From contig CM060471.1 of assembly GCA_030544235.1 (NCBI GenBank), forward strand, positions 6,528,348 to 6,592,347: DNA of 64,000 nucleotides. Direction: 5' to 3'. The notes beneath the pieces are model-generated. The model saw nothing but the letters and a program-made list of their open reading frames with translations, searched no databases and was not told the DNA's origin. Numbering within the stretch: position 1 is the stretch's first letter; each line of letters begins with the position of its first letter. This DNA is from Lepturacanthus savala (lineage: Eukaryota > Chordata > Actinopteri > Scombriformes > Trichiuridae). Below, piece after piece: positions 35,254 through 44,610 of the stretch. Both the position numbers and the translations under genes were made by a program.

Positions 35254-36116
35254 CAGGGGTCTCAAACTCGCGGCCCGCGGGCCAAATGCGGCCCACCGGA
35301 CACTAGTTTGAGGCCCCCGCCTTGATATGAAAGTTTAATGTTAGTGCGACCCGCGTGCGTTTAGTACGGTGGCCGGGAACCCTCAATGCTGCAAATAAAA
35401 GAAAAATTCACACCGGAAGTGAATTACCGGGGACTATTATTGGCGGTGCACCTGTAGTTTTTTATGTGAGCGAAGAAGAAGAATACGAAGAGGAGGTGTT
35501 GTAAAGCAGAAGTAATTTGGGGGCAAATAATTGTTTCTCCAGTAGGTGCCACTATATGACTATGGAGGTTCCGCGCATGTGCGGGTTGTTGTTCTCCCCG
35601 TGACTGAGAGGGATTTATCATTTTTTCTAATCTGATGTTACACTCACGCAAGAACGGGGAAAATGAGTGCTAAGAGGCTAACATGGAGCTAACACTATTA
35701 CATACACACTCAAGCGAAGTTTTATGTGTGTGTATCCGTGTTAGCGTTAGCTCCATGCTAGCCACGAGCCTAACTTTTTAAACTTTATTACTTTTTTTAT
35801 TTAATTAACTCAATATTAAATGGCCACCACAAACACTTTGTGTTTCCATGGTTTCTGACCTTCAACCAATCACTAACTGTGCCGTGCTGACGTCATATGC
35901 AGGCGCAGGACCCCATAGCAGGACCCTACCTACCAGCGGAAATGACGTCTTTGTACGTCAGCTGTACACTAAAACTGGAAGTTCAACACAACAGTGAGAC
36001 ACAGTGGTGGAATTATATATATTACACATATATATATATATAAAACCTGATGCGGCCCAGCCTCAACCAGACCCTAGCTCCAGTGGCCCCCAGGTAAATT
36101 GAGTTTGAAACCCCTG
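35254..36116. mobile_element. hAT-type element with perfect 8-bp duplication
   Basis: It is 863 bp. It starts CAGGGGTCTCAAACTC and its right end, reversed, is CAGGGGTTTCAAACTC. The 8-bp duplication ATGTAAAA flanks it (35246-35253, 36117-36124). Near each end it has GCGGCCC-type motifs. Internally CTAACATGGAGCTAACAC near 35670 is mirrored by GTTAGCTCCATG near 35745. No transposase frame is seen. Confidence 0.88.
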
Positions 36117-36169
36117 ATGTAAAATGTGGTCGCACAATGTGCAAGACAGCATAGTAAAGTTACTCTAGA

Positions 36170-36604
36170 ACATGGCCGGGGGGCCAGAACCAGCCCACTA
36201 AAGGGTCCAGTCGGTGACTGAATGACTATACAAAGTGAGACAAAAACTGGACCAGTTCCAATATATTTACACATGAAGTCAGTGGGTAAAGAGATAAAAT
36301 ATTTATGATTTAGATTTTTTAGACAGTAAATATCTTCACCTGCTGCTTTAAAAAAGTAAATATTGTTCAGTGAGTAAATATTTTGAATTGCAATCTATGA
36401 ATATGGAATATCTGAGCCATGTTGAAAATACATTATTTTTATTATATCATCTCTCCTGGTTCATAAATTGAAGGTTAATTAATCACTTAAATGTTTATAA
36501 TGTATTTTTCTATGTAAAAAAAGAATGGATGATTTTTAGGTGTTAGTTAGAGACTAAATGCCACTGAATGTGGCCTGTGAACTAAATTGAGTTTGACACC
36601 CCTG
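36170..36604. mobile_element. Left-truncated hAT relic (family of 19288-19891)
   Basis: The right end reads GAGTTTGACACCCCTG, as in the copy at 19288-19891, and the interior shares CTGGACCAGTT, AATATGGAATATCTG and ATCTCTCCTG. No left terminal repeat was found. Confidence 0.6.
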
Positions 36605-36661
36605 CTGTAGGGTGCCCTTCCAGTGGGAAAAAAAGGACAATAAAATTACCCCTAGGCTGCC

Positions 36662-36997
36662 TGTGGAGGGGGCGTGGCGCATCGGCTGCAGGAGAGAGGT
36701 GTGGAGAGGGCTCAGGGGAGCGGCGCCAGGTGAGAGTAATTGAGCAGTGTGTACAGGTGCGCTAATTACTCTCACCATCTCTTTAAGAACAGTAGCAGGC
36801 TGGACCCGCGGGCAGAAAGTCACGGAGCGGAGCCGGCGGCTGCATATGGGCATCGGGTGTATGTGTACGTGTGTGTTTGTGTTCGTGTTCGTGAGTGTGC
36901 AAATAAAGCACGGGAAAACCCGTTCAACACAAAAGACTGGACTTGTTGTGCGTCTGTTCGGTGCCGGGGAACCCACGGGGGCAGCGAGACTGCCACA
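36662..36997 (+). repeat. 5' LTR of the Gmr1-type element
   Basis: This LTR has 336 bp, starting TGTGGAGG and ending TGCCACA. It carries a plus-strand AATAAA at 36902-36907 and a (GT)-rich stretch around 36860-36900. It appears identical to the copy at 41284-41619. No clear TATA box was seen. Confidence 0.93.
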
Positions 36998-36999
36998 TT

Positions 37000-37017
37000 T
37001 GGCGCCCAACTGAACCC
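37000..37017 (+). promoter_or_regulatory. Primer-binding site of the LTR element
   Basis: The site begins TGGCGCCCAAC two bases after the 5' LTR, the usual position and the usual TGG start, complementary to a tRNA CCA end. The first eight bases match lysine-tRNA-type sites, but the remainder diverges, so the priming tRNA is uncertain. Confidence 0.7.
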
Positions 37018-37029
37018 GGCACAGTGAAC

Positions 37030-40000
37030 ATGGCTGATCCACAGCAGGTGCAGCCAGTTACAGCGCTGGCCCAGATCGTGGCGGAGGTCGCCGCGATGAG
37101 CCGGGACCAGGCAGCGGCCAGCAGACAGCAACTCTCGGCGCTGCAGCGGCAGATCGAGGGGCAGACGCAGCTGCTGCAGGCTATGCTAGCTCGGTCGGGG
37201 ACAGCATCACCGAGTCCCCCGCTCTCCGGCGTGACGATGCAGCGGATGACCGTGGGGGACGACGCCCAATCCTTCCTGGAGGCATTCGAGGTGACGGCAG
37301 CGGCGTGCGGGTGGCCGGAGGCAGAGTGGGCCGTGCGCCTGCTGCCGCTGCTGGCGGGGGACGCGCAGACAGCGGCGCTCGGCCTGCCTGCCTCCTCTCG
37401 GGGACAATACCGGGCAGTGAAAAGGGCTGTCCTCGACCGGCTAGGGTATTCGGCGGAGGACCACCGGCGGAGGTTCCGAGGGGCCAGGCTGGGGCCCACC
37501 GACCGCCCCTTCGTCCACGCCCAGCAGCTGGGGGACGCGGCCCACAGATGGCTGCAGCCGGGGGAGACCGCAGGCGAGGGACGGATAATGGACCAGATGA
37601 TCCTGGAGCAGTTCGTGGAGGGGCTGCCGGCGGGAACCCTGGAATGGGTGCGCTGCCACCGCCCCGCCGACCTGGCGACGGCCGTCGCTCTCGCGGAGGA
37701 CCACCTGGCCGTCCTCTCCCGGGGCCAGACAGCAGAGGCGCGACCAGTGTCCGCCGGCCGTCCCAGGCCGGCACCGCGCAGGAGACCCACGGCAGTACCC
37801 GGTCCCCCTCCCGAAACATCCACCCGCCCCACCCCTGTCCCTCGCACTAACGTCCCCTCTGTTCTTCCACCACAGGGTCCAGCTGCTACGGGCGCTGCTC
37901 CTAGCCCACAGAGGGTCCCTCAAGCGGCAGGGCAGGAGTGCTGGAGGTGCGGGCAGCCCGGACATTTCCGCCACGAGTGTCCGCTAATGGAGGTTGGGCA
38001 GGTGATCCGGGTTGTCGGCCCCCCGGCACCCTCCCCCGGTCCGGGAGAGACGTACAGCGTTCCGGTAAGGATTCAGGGGGGTACACATCAGGCAATGGTG
38101 GACTCCGGCTGCATGCAGTCTATAGTCCACCAGAACCTGATTCGACCCGGGGCACTGTTAGAGGCGGGATGGGTGGATATCAGGTGTGTGCATGGGGATA
38201 TTCACAGATATCCTGTGGTGCCGGTGGAAATTCGCTATAAGGGAAAAAAACATAGTGTGAAGGCTGCGGTTAGTTCCCGCCTGGCGCATCCTCTGATCTT
38301 GGGCACAGATTGGCCGGGGTTTGATAAACTAGTGGGGCAATGTGTGGGGGTGCGCTCGCGACCGACAGGGACAGGGGATATGTGCGCTGTGCTTAGCGGC
38401 GACGCGAGGTTGTCCGACGCTGCAGACGGGGAGGGGGAACCGGCGGTGCCTCCACCGGAGGCTCCGCAGGTTCCCGTGTTTGACTCCATGGAAGATTTTC
38501 CACTCGAGCAGTCTCGTGACGATACTCTGCGCTTTGCCTTTGACCAAGTGATACGAATTGATGGTCACATGGTGCGCCCTGACGCAGCGCTATCATATCC
38601 ACATTTTTCTTTGCGCAGGGACAGATTATACAGAGTGAGTCGTGACACTCAGACAGGCGATATAGTAACCCAGTTGTTGGTCCCGAAAAGCCGTCGGGAA
38701 ATAGTTTTCCAGGCGGCTCATTACAACCCGATGGCTGGACACCTGGGGTATGATAAAACACTGAACCGGATAATGGCCCGCTTCTATTGGCCAGGCATTC
38801 GGGCAGACGTGCGCCGCTGGTGCGCGTCTTGCCCCGAATGCCAGTTAGTAAACCCACCGGCCGTCCCGAGAGCGCCATTGCGCCCGCTACCACTGATGGA
38901 GGTCCCATTTGAACGCGTTGGGATGGACCTCATCGGGCCATTTCACCGGAGTGCACGGGGATATCGCTTTGTGTTAGTCCTGGTGGATTACGCAACGCGA
39001 TATCCCGAGGCAGTGCCGCTGCGCACCATCTCTGCAAAGAGTGTGGCGCAAGCGCTGTTTCAAGTTATCTCCCGAGTCGGGATCCCGAAAGAGATCCTGA
39101 CTGACCAGGGCACCCAGTTTATGTCACGAACACTGAGAGAACTGTACGGGTTATTGGGCATCAAGGCTATTCGAACCAGCATCTACCACCCTCAGACGGA
39201 CGGCCTCGTGGAGCGCCTGAATAAGACCTTGAAGTCCATGATCCGTAAGTTTGTGCACGATGATAATCATAATTGGGATAAATGGCTACATCCTCTGTTG
39301 TTTGCAGTGCGCGAGGTACCCCAGGCCTCAACGGGATTTTCTCCCTTTGAGCTGCTGTTCGGCAGGAAACCACGGGGGGTTCTGGACCTGGTTAAAGAAA
39401 GCTGGGAGGACGGTCCGAGCCCAAGTAAGAATGAAGTTCAATACGTCCTGGACCTGAGGGCAAAACTCCACACACTAGGGCAGTTATCACGTGAGAATTT
39501 GCTCCGGGCCCAGGAACGTCAGCAGCGGCTGTACAACAGAGGATCGAGGCTGAGACAATTTTCACCGGGAGATAAAGTGCTTGTATTGCTCCCATCTTCC
39601 AACTCCAAATTACTCGCCAAGTGGCAAGGACCCTTTGTGGTCACACGGCGAGTGGGTGACGTTGATTACGAGCTTGTGCGATCTGACAGGGGAGGGGCAA
39701 CACAGATTTATCACCTCAACCTCCTTAAAGCGTGGAGAGAGGCGGAGCCTGTTTCCCTGGTGACGACAATTAGAGAGAGAGATGAGTTGGGGCCCGAGGT
39801 ACCAAAATCGACCAATCCTGCCCCGCTCCGTTGTGAAGACCATCTCTCACCGTCCCAGGGAGCAGACATTGCCAGGTTGCAGCAGCGTTACGCTGATGTG
39901 TTTTCCCCCCTGCCAGGACGCACAAGCCTTATTCAACACCGTATCGAGACTCACCCAGGGGTGACGGTGCGTTCGCGGCCCTATCGGCTACCTGAACACA

Positions 40001-41244
40001 AGAGAAAAGTGGTTCAGGCTGAATTGAAAGCTATGTTGGAGATGGGTGTAATAGAAGAGTCCAACAGTGCCTGGTGTAGCCCCATCGTTCTTGTAACCAA
40101 GAAAGATGGGTCTATCCGGTTCTGTGTGGACTATCGCAAGGTGAATGATGTTTCACAGTTTGACGCCTATCCAATGCCCCGGGTCGACGAACTCCTGGAT
40201 CGCCTGGGCCCTGCTCGCTTTTTCACGACGCTGGATTTGACCAAGGGCTACTGGCAGATTCCCTTGTCTCCAGAGTCCAAGGAGAAAACGGCCTTCTCTA
40301 CTCCGTACGGTTTGTACCAATTTGTCACACTTCCGTTTGGGTTGTTTGGGGCCCCAGCCACTTTTCAACGCCTCATGGACCGGGTGCTGCGCCCCCATGC
40401 CGCATATGCTGCCGCCTACCTGGATGATGTCATCATCCACAGTAACACCTGGGCGGAGCATGTGCGGCAGGTGGCTGCGGTGCTCGAGTCACTGAGGCAG
40501 GCGGGGCTTACGGCCAACCCAAAGAAGTGTGAAGTTGGACGGAGGGAGGTACGGTATCTGGGGTACCACTTGGGCGGCGGGCAGGTGCGTCCACAGGTTG
40601 ACAAGACAGCAGCGATTGCAGCCTGCCCAAGGCCCAAGACCAAAAAAGAGGTGCGGCGGTTTTTGGGGCTGGCCGGCTATTACCGGCGATTTATCCCCAA
40701 CTTCGCGGAGCTGACCAGCCCTTTAACCGACCTCACCCGAAAGGGTGCTTCAGATCCGGTCCAGTGGACGGAGCAGTGCCAGGTGTCGTTTGAGAGGGTA
40801 AAGCAGGCCCTCTGTGGGGAGCCTCTTCTCCACACACCTAACTTCTCTCTCCCTTTTGTCTTGCAGACTGATGCGTCGGGCAGGGGGCTGGGGGCCGTTC
40901 TGTCCCAGCGGGTGCGGGGCGTCGACCGCCCAGTGCTTTACATCAGCCGCAAGTTGTCGGAGAGGGAGGCCAGGTACAGCACGGTGGAGAGGGAGTGCCT
41001 GGCCATCCGGTGGGCGGTCGATGCTCTGCGGTACTACCTGCTGGGGCGCCCATTCACCCTCTGCTCGGACCACGCTCCCCTTCAATGGCTCCACCGCATG
41101 AAGGATGCCAACGCCCGGATCACTCGGTGGTATCTAGCTTTACAGCCTTTTAAATTCACAGTGATCCATAGGCCGGGGGCGCAGATGGCCGTGGCCGACT
41201 TCCTTTCCCGCTCCCATGGGGAGGCGGGGGGGGGAGTAGGTTAG
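37030..41244 (+). CDS. Gag-Pol polyprotein of the Gmr1-type retrotransposon
   Basis: One open frame of 1,404 codons encodes the structural and enzymatic proteins of an LTR retrotransposon. I chose the ATG at 37030 because it follows the primer-binding site; the frame stays open upstream to an ATG at 36943 inside the LTR. Visible domains by residue: Gag about 1-300; CCHC zinc knuckle from 304 (CWRCGQPGHFRHEC); aspartic protease at 358 (VDSGC); integrase HHCC zinc region about 564-605; integrase core with Asp633, Asp692 and Glu728, the last two spaced as D-35-E; GPF motif near 867; reverse transcriptase about 975-1160 with Asp1069 and YLDD at 1130; RNase H from about 1277 (TDAS). Gag and Pol are fused with no frameshift or stop between them. 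Integrase precedes RT. Confidence 0.94.
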   Translation: MADPQQVQPVTALAQIVAEVAAMSRDQAAASRQQLSALQRQIEGQTQLLQAMLARSGTASPSPPLSGVTMQRMTVGDDAQSFLEAFEVTAAACGWPEAEWAVRLLPLLAGDAQTAALGLPASSRGQYRAVKRAVLDRLGYSAEDHRRRFRGARLGPTDRPFVHAQQLGDAAHRWLQPGETAGEGRIMDQMILEQFVEGLPAGTLEWVRCHRPADLATAVALAEDHLAVLSRGQTAEARPVSAGRPRPAPRRRPTAVPGPPPETSTRPTPVPRTNVPSVLPPQGPAATGAAPSPQRVPQAAGQECWRCGQPGHFRHECPLMEVGQVIRVVGPPAPSPGPGETYSVPVRIQGGTHQAMVDSGCMQSIVHQNLIRPGALLEAGWVDIRCVHGDIHRYPVVPVEIRYKGKKHSVKAAVSSRLAHPLILGTDWPGFDKLVGQCVGVRSRPTGTGDMCAVLSGDARLSDAADGEGEPAVPPPEAPQVPVFDSMEDFPLEQSRDDTLRFAFDQVIRIDGHMVRPDAALSYPHFSLRRDRLYRVSRDTQTGDIVTQLLVPKSRREIVFQAAHYNPMAGHLGYDKTLNRIMARFYWPGIRADVRRWCASCPECQLVNPPAVPRAPLRPLPLMEVPFERVGMDLIGPFHRSARGYRFVLVLVDYATRYPEAVPLRTISAKSVAQALFQVISRVGIPKEILTDQGTQFMSRTLRELYGLLGIKAIRTSIYHPQTDGLVERLNKTLKSMIRKFVHDDNHNWDKWLHPLLFAVREVPQASTGFSPFELLFGRKPRGVLDLVKESWEDGPSPSKNEVQYVLDLRAKLHTLGQLSRENLLRAQERQQRLYNRGSRLRQFSPGDKVLVLLPSSNSKLLAKWQGPFVVTRRVGDVDYELVRSDRGGATQIYHLNLLKAWREAEPVSLVTTIRERDELGPEVPKSTNPAPLRCEDHLSPSQGADIARLQQRYADVFSPLPGRTSLIQHRIETHPGVTVRSRPYRLPEHKRKVVQAELKAMLEMGVIEESNSAWCSPIVLVTKKDGSIRFCVDYRKVNDVSQFDAYPMPRVDELLDRLGPARFFTTLDLTKGYWQIPLSPESKEKTAFSTPYGLYQFVTLPFGLFGAPATFQRLMDRVLRPHAAYAAAYLDDVIIHSNTWAEHVRQVAAVLESLRQAGLTANPKKCEVGRREVRYLGYHLGGGQVRPQVDKTAAIAACPRPKTKKEVRRFLGLAGYYRRFIPNFAELTSPLTDLTRKGASDPVQWTEQCQVSFERVKQALCGEPLLHTPNFSLPFVLQTDASGRGLGAVLSQRVRGVDRPVLYISRKLSEREARYSTVERECLAIRWAVDALRYYLLGRPFTLCSDHAPLQWLHRMKDANARITRWYLALQPFKFTVIHRPGAQMAVADFLSRSHGEAGGGVG

Positions 41245-41269
41245 GCCGGACGGCTCCCCGGCCTAAGTC

Positions 41270-41283
41270 GGGCGGTGGAGGTA
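41270..41283 (+). promoter_or_regulatory. Putative polypurine tract before 3' LTR
   Basis: A short, impure purine-rich run (about GGCGGTGGAGGTA) abuts the 3' LTR, where the plus-strand primer should lie. It is weaker than a typical tract. A long G run lies further upstream, inside the last codons of the polyprotein. Confidence 0.4.
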
Positions 41284-41619
41284 TGTGGAGGGGGCGTGGC
41301 GCATCGGCTGCAGGAGAGAGGTGTGGAGAGGGCTCAGGGGAGCGGCGCCAGGTGAGAGTAATTGAGCAGTGTGTACAGGTGCGCTAATTACTCTCACCAT
41401 CTCTTTAAGAACAGTAGCAGGCTGGACCCGCGGGCAGAAAGTCACGGAGCGGAGCCGGCGGCTGCATATGGGCATCGGGTGTATGTGTACGTGTGTGTTT
41501 GTGTTCGTGTTCGTGAGTGTGCAAATAAAGCACGGGAAAACCCGTTCAACACAAAAGACTGGACTTGTTGTGCGTCTGTTCGGTGCCGGGGAACCCACGG
41601 GGGCAGCGAGACTGCCACA
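41284..41619 (+). repeat. 3' LTR of the Gmr1-type element
   Basis: This LTR has 336 bp and is apparently identical to the 5' LTR. AATAAA at 41524-41529 would serve as the element's polyadenylation signal. It is followed by the CTGCC duplication at 41620-41624. Confidence 0.93.
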
Positions 41620-41718
41620 CTGCCCTTCAAAAAAACAACACTTCCTGTGGACAAAGCATGATAAAGTTCCCTCACATCATGCATCACGCCTTTCTTTGCA
41701 CTGATGTCCCACCACATA

Positions 41719-42424
41719 CAGTAATGTTCAATATAATAGCAGTGTGTTTAAAAATGTGAGTAAAGCCAAAGTCCTTATCATACTATTTTTATTTCGATGC
41801 ACTGGTAATACTGCATTTAATATCCTGAATCAAAATGTGAAGAAAAATGTGTCAATTTTTTAATTACTTTACAGAAAATGAAGAAAAATAAATACTAGGC
41901 TGTTTAAAAAAGATAGCAGTGTCTGCATTTTCTTTAGAAACTCAAATATTTACTGTATCAACCTGAAAAATCATCAGGATTTAACATTCCTGTGAATCAC
42001 TAAAGTCATATTTAATTATCATGACTAAGGTTTGTGAGACCTACTGTACATCTGTGTTGCATGGACTCGACAAACTTCTGGCACTTATGAACAGGTATTT
42101 CAACCTCATAATTCCTCTGAATTTCTTGGTTTTGCCTCAGACACAGCGTTTTTGATGTCAGCCCACAAATTTTCAGTGGGATTAAGGTCCAGGGATTGGT
42201 CTGGCCACTTCAGAACTAATTGCGTTGGTCTAGATCCACGATGCTGCTGGTTTACTGGTGTGTTTGGGGTCAATGTCTTGTTGAAACTCACATTTTTCTT
42301 CACAATTTGATTTTGATTTGATTTAGATTATAAAATGCAGTGTTCCTAACACGCCGAAATTATTATGGGGATTTTGGCTTTACTCATGTTTTTAAACACA
42401 CTGCTGTTATATTGAACACAACTG
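41719..42424 (-). mobile_element. Tc1-like element with TA duplication and transposase remnant
   Basis: It is 706 bp and flanked by TA (41717-41718, 42425-42426). The inverted ends are over 50 bp: the left runs TGTTCAATATAATAGCAGTG, TTTAAAAATGTGAGTAAAGCC, and the right is its near complement. On the minus strand, LKWPDQSLDLNPTENLWADI near 42160-42220 is the conserved C-terminal transposase block. Most of the transposase gene is missing. Confidence 0.8.
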
Positions 42425-43203
42425 TACAGCTGTTTATTTTACTTTTTTTTACCTCCACCCGTTGATCCTGAACTCCACACCACATTCCAGGAATGTGCTG
42501 CTGCGACACCTCGCCAAGCAGTGACTCTTACAACAGGCGGCTGATGAATAGCACAGTGTCGCCTCATCCTGTAATTGCGTCTAACCCCTTTCTCCTCACC
42601 GCTCTGACCCAGAAGAGCCAAGACGTGGCAGAAAGGCCGGATTAGCCGCTCACAATCACGCTACGGTAACGAGGAGCCTCGGCCGCCGCGCTCAGCCTCT
42701 GGCTCCACATGTCCCGCCGCAGCCAGCCGAGTCAGCTGCTGTACAGACCAAACGCGGAGAGGAGCAGCTTTTGGCTGAGGCTGGAGACTGGGGCTAATTA
42801 GCTTTGACAGAGCTGATGAGTTGCTAATTAAATGTTTATCTGAATCTGGCATCTGTCGTAAAACAAATGTCTGTTAGCTGCCTACAATCTGCGGATTATC
42901 ACAAATAACCGGGGTCGGGTCCTGCATGCGGGGAGATAAGCTGGAAGAGGACAGCGATTTGGGGCACATTCTGAGCATTCAGGCAGAAACCAGTCACAGC
43001 AATAGCACCTACTGTGTGCATGTTGGGAGCTTACTGTGACTCATAATGGCTGATGATTATCTCAGTCTACGTTCAAGCTGGCACTTGTGTAATAATGCGC
43101 ACGGACATTTTGTGGCTCGGTTGTAGGAGCGATTGTCGTTTTTTATCTGGGATTTTGATCATTTTAAATTCTGTTTCTTTTATTCAATCTAAGATCAACT
43201 TAA

Positions 43204-43990
43204 AGGGTCAGTTCACCCGAATTTAAAGTCTCCCTCCCACTCAGAAGGTGCTTCTCCTCTGGTTTCATTGGATGTTTGGGTATCTCTGGTGCAGAAATAA
43301 CTGAAAGTGGAAAGATTCTCTGAACTCATTTGAAAATCCTATTTTAAGAGGTGCTGCCTATGAGCATGATTTGTGACATCACAAATAGTTTGGAAGAAAA
43401 TCCTGGTCCGATATTCACCTGTGATGTGGATACCTGAAGCTTTAGATGCACAAACACTGAGAGATTTTTAAGAATATCCTTATTTAGAATATCATTTCTT
43501 CATTAGTTTCATACATCTTAAAATATAACAAAAAATCTTGCTTACTAGTGTTATCTTACTATTTATGATAGTTGAGCTTCAGTTTTCGAGGTGAGAGACA
43601 ATCCAGATGATTGTGTACTTAAATAAAATGTCTGGTAAAATATCACAAATGGTCCTTTTTGTGTCAGCATCTTGATTGATTGGCAGCAGCTGGCAGGCAG
43701 AGTGTAGGTGTGGATCAAAAAACAACACATTTATGCTGCAGCTGCATGTCAGGGACAGACAGTGTGTCATCAGCAGTAAAATTGAGGAATAAAGAGCATA
43801 ATAAATCACCTGAAGTACTTTATATGGACAATGTTTCCGTAGACCATGTTTGTCTGGTGGCTCATATGCTAAGTTAAGGTATCAGATGTGTTTCCTGAAG
43901 CAGGAAAGTTGAGAAAGTTGAAATTTGTGTTTTACACCAAATGTTTTACACCTTCTTGGCCTTCTGCTGGACCCTATCCTTTAAGAATTA
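43204..43990. repeat. Possible dispersed teleost repeat
   Basis: AAAGGGTCAGTTCACCCGAAT at the left, TTTGTGACATCACAAA in the middle and ACCCTATCCTTTAAG at the right resemble a repeat common in fish. The ends are approximate and the assignment is from memory. Confidence 0.3.
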
Positions 43991-44385
43991 TTTGAACTAC
44001 TTGTACTTTTCCTTCTGTGTCTGGTGAGTTTCAGTCTTTCTCAAGTGCAGCAGGAAGAAGTGGTGAAGGAGGAAAAGTGGCAAGATAGTGATGCATGCTG
44101 TTAACTGGCACTGGAGAGGGAGAAGTGATGCATTTGAACATGATGCAGCTGAACTGAACTGAGCCATCTGTACAGCACAATGGTTTCATTTGTGCTTTTG
44201 GCCTTTTTGCAAGGTTCCAGAGCGGCAGTGATTTTATAATGAAAAAAAAAGAAGAAGGAATTACACCTTTTTGTGATTCAAAACTAAATTAAGAGCAGAA
44301 ATGCAGGGTAACTCATGGTACAATACAATACTATCATGGTATTTTGATTTGGATTGATATATTGCAGTAATTGATATATTGGTAC

Positions 44386-44610
44386 TCCGGCTTCCTCCCA
44401 CGGTTCAAAAACATGCTGAGGTTAATTGGAGACTCTAAATTGCTCATAGGTGTGAGTGTGTGAGTGAATGGTGTGTGTGCCCCACGATAGGCTGGCATCC
44501 ATCTGGGGTGTATCCCTGCCTCTCGCCTTAACGCGCTGGGACAGGCTCCAGCAGACCCCTGCAACCCTAATGAGGAATAAGCAGGTATAGAAAATGACTG
44601 ACTGACTGAT
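44386..44610 (+). repeat. Retroposon-like tail, copy 2 (with GACT tail)
   Basis: It shares GGTTAATTGGAGACTCTAAA, CCCTGCCTCTCGCC, GCAGGTATAGA and a terminal (GACT)n with 33482-33702, in the same orientation. Confidence 0.6.

Larger units (their letters stand above)
36662..41619 (+). mobile_element. Complete Ty3/gypsy LTR retrotransposon, Gmr1-type gene order
   Basis: A 4,958-bp element is bounded by two 336-bp LTRs that I could not distinguish by eye. A 5-bp target duplication CTGCC flanks it at 36657-36661 and 41620-41624. The order is LTR, 2-nt spacer, primer-binding site, one gag-pol frame, a short purine-rich tract, LTR. Within pol the order is protease, integrase, reverse transcriptase, RNase H. 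Integrase-first is the copia arrangement, yet the RT (YLDD) and integrase (GPF motif) look gypsy-like. This combination is known from Gmr1-type elements of fish and other deuterostomes. No break in the frame is visible, so the copy may be recent and possibly competent. Confidence 0.93.

Noticed and set aside
36924..37847. 307-codon minus-strand open frame in the LTR element
   Set aside because: It lies opposite the gag region, is Arg/Ser/Ala-rich from GC-rich codons, and has no recognisable motif. It is a shadow of gag.
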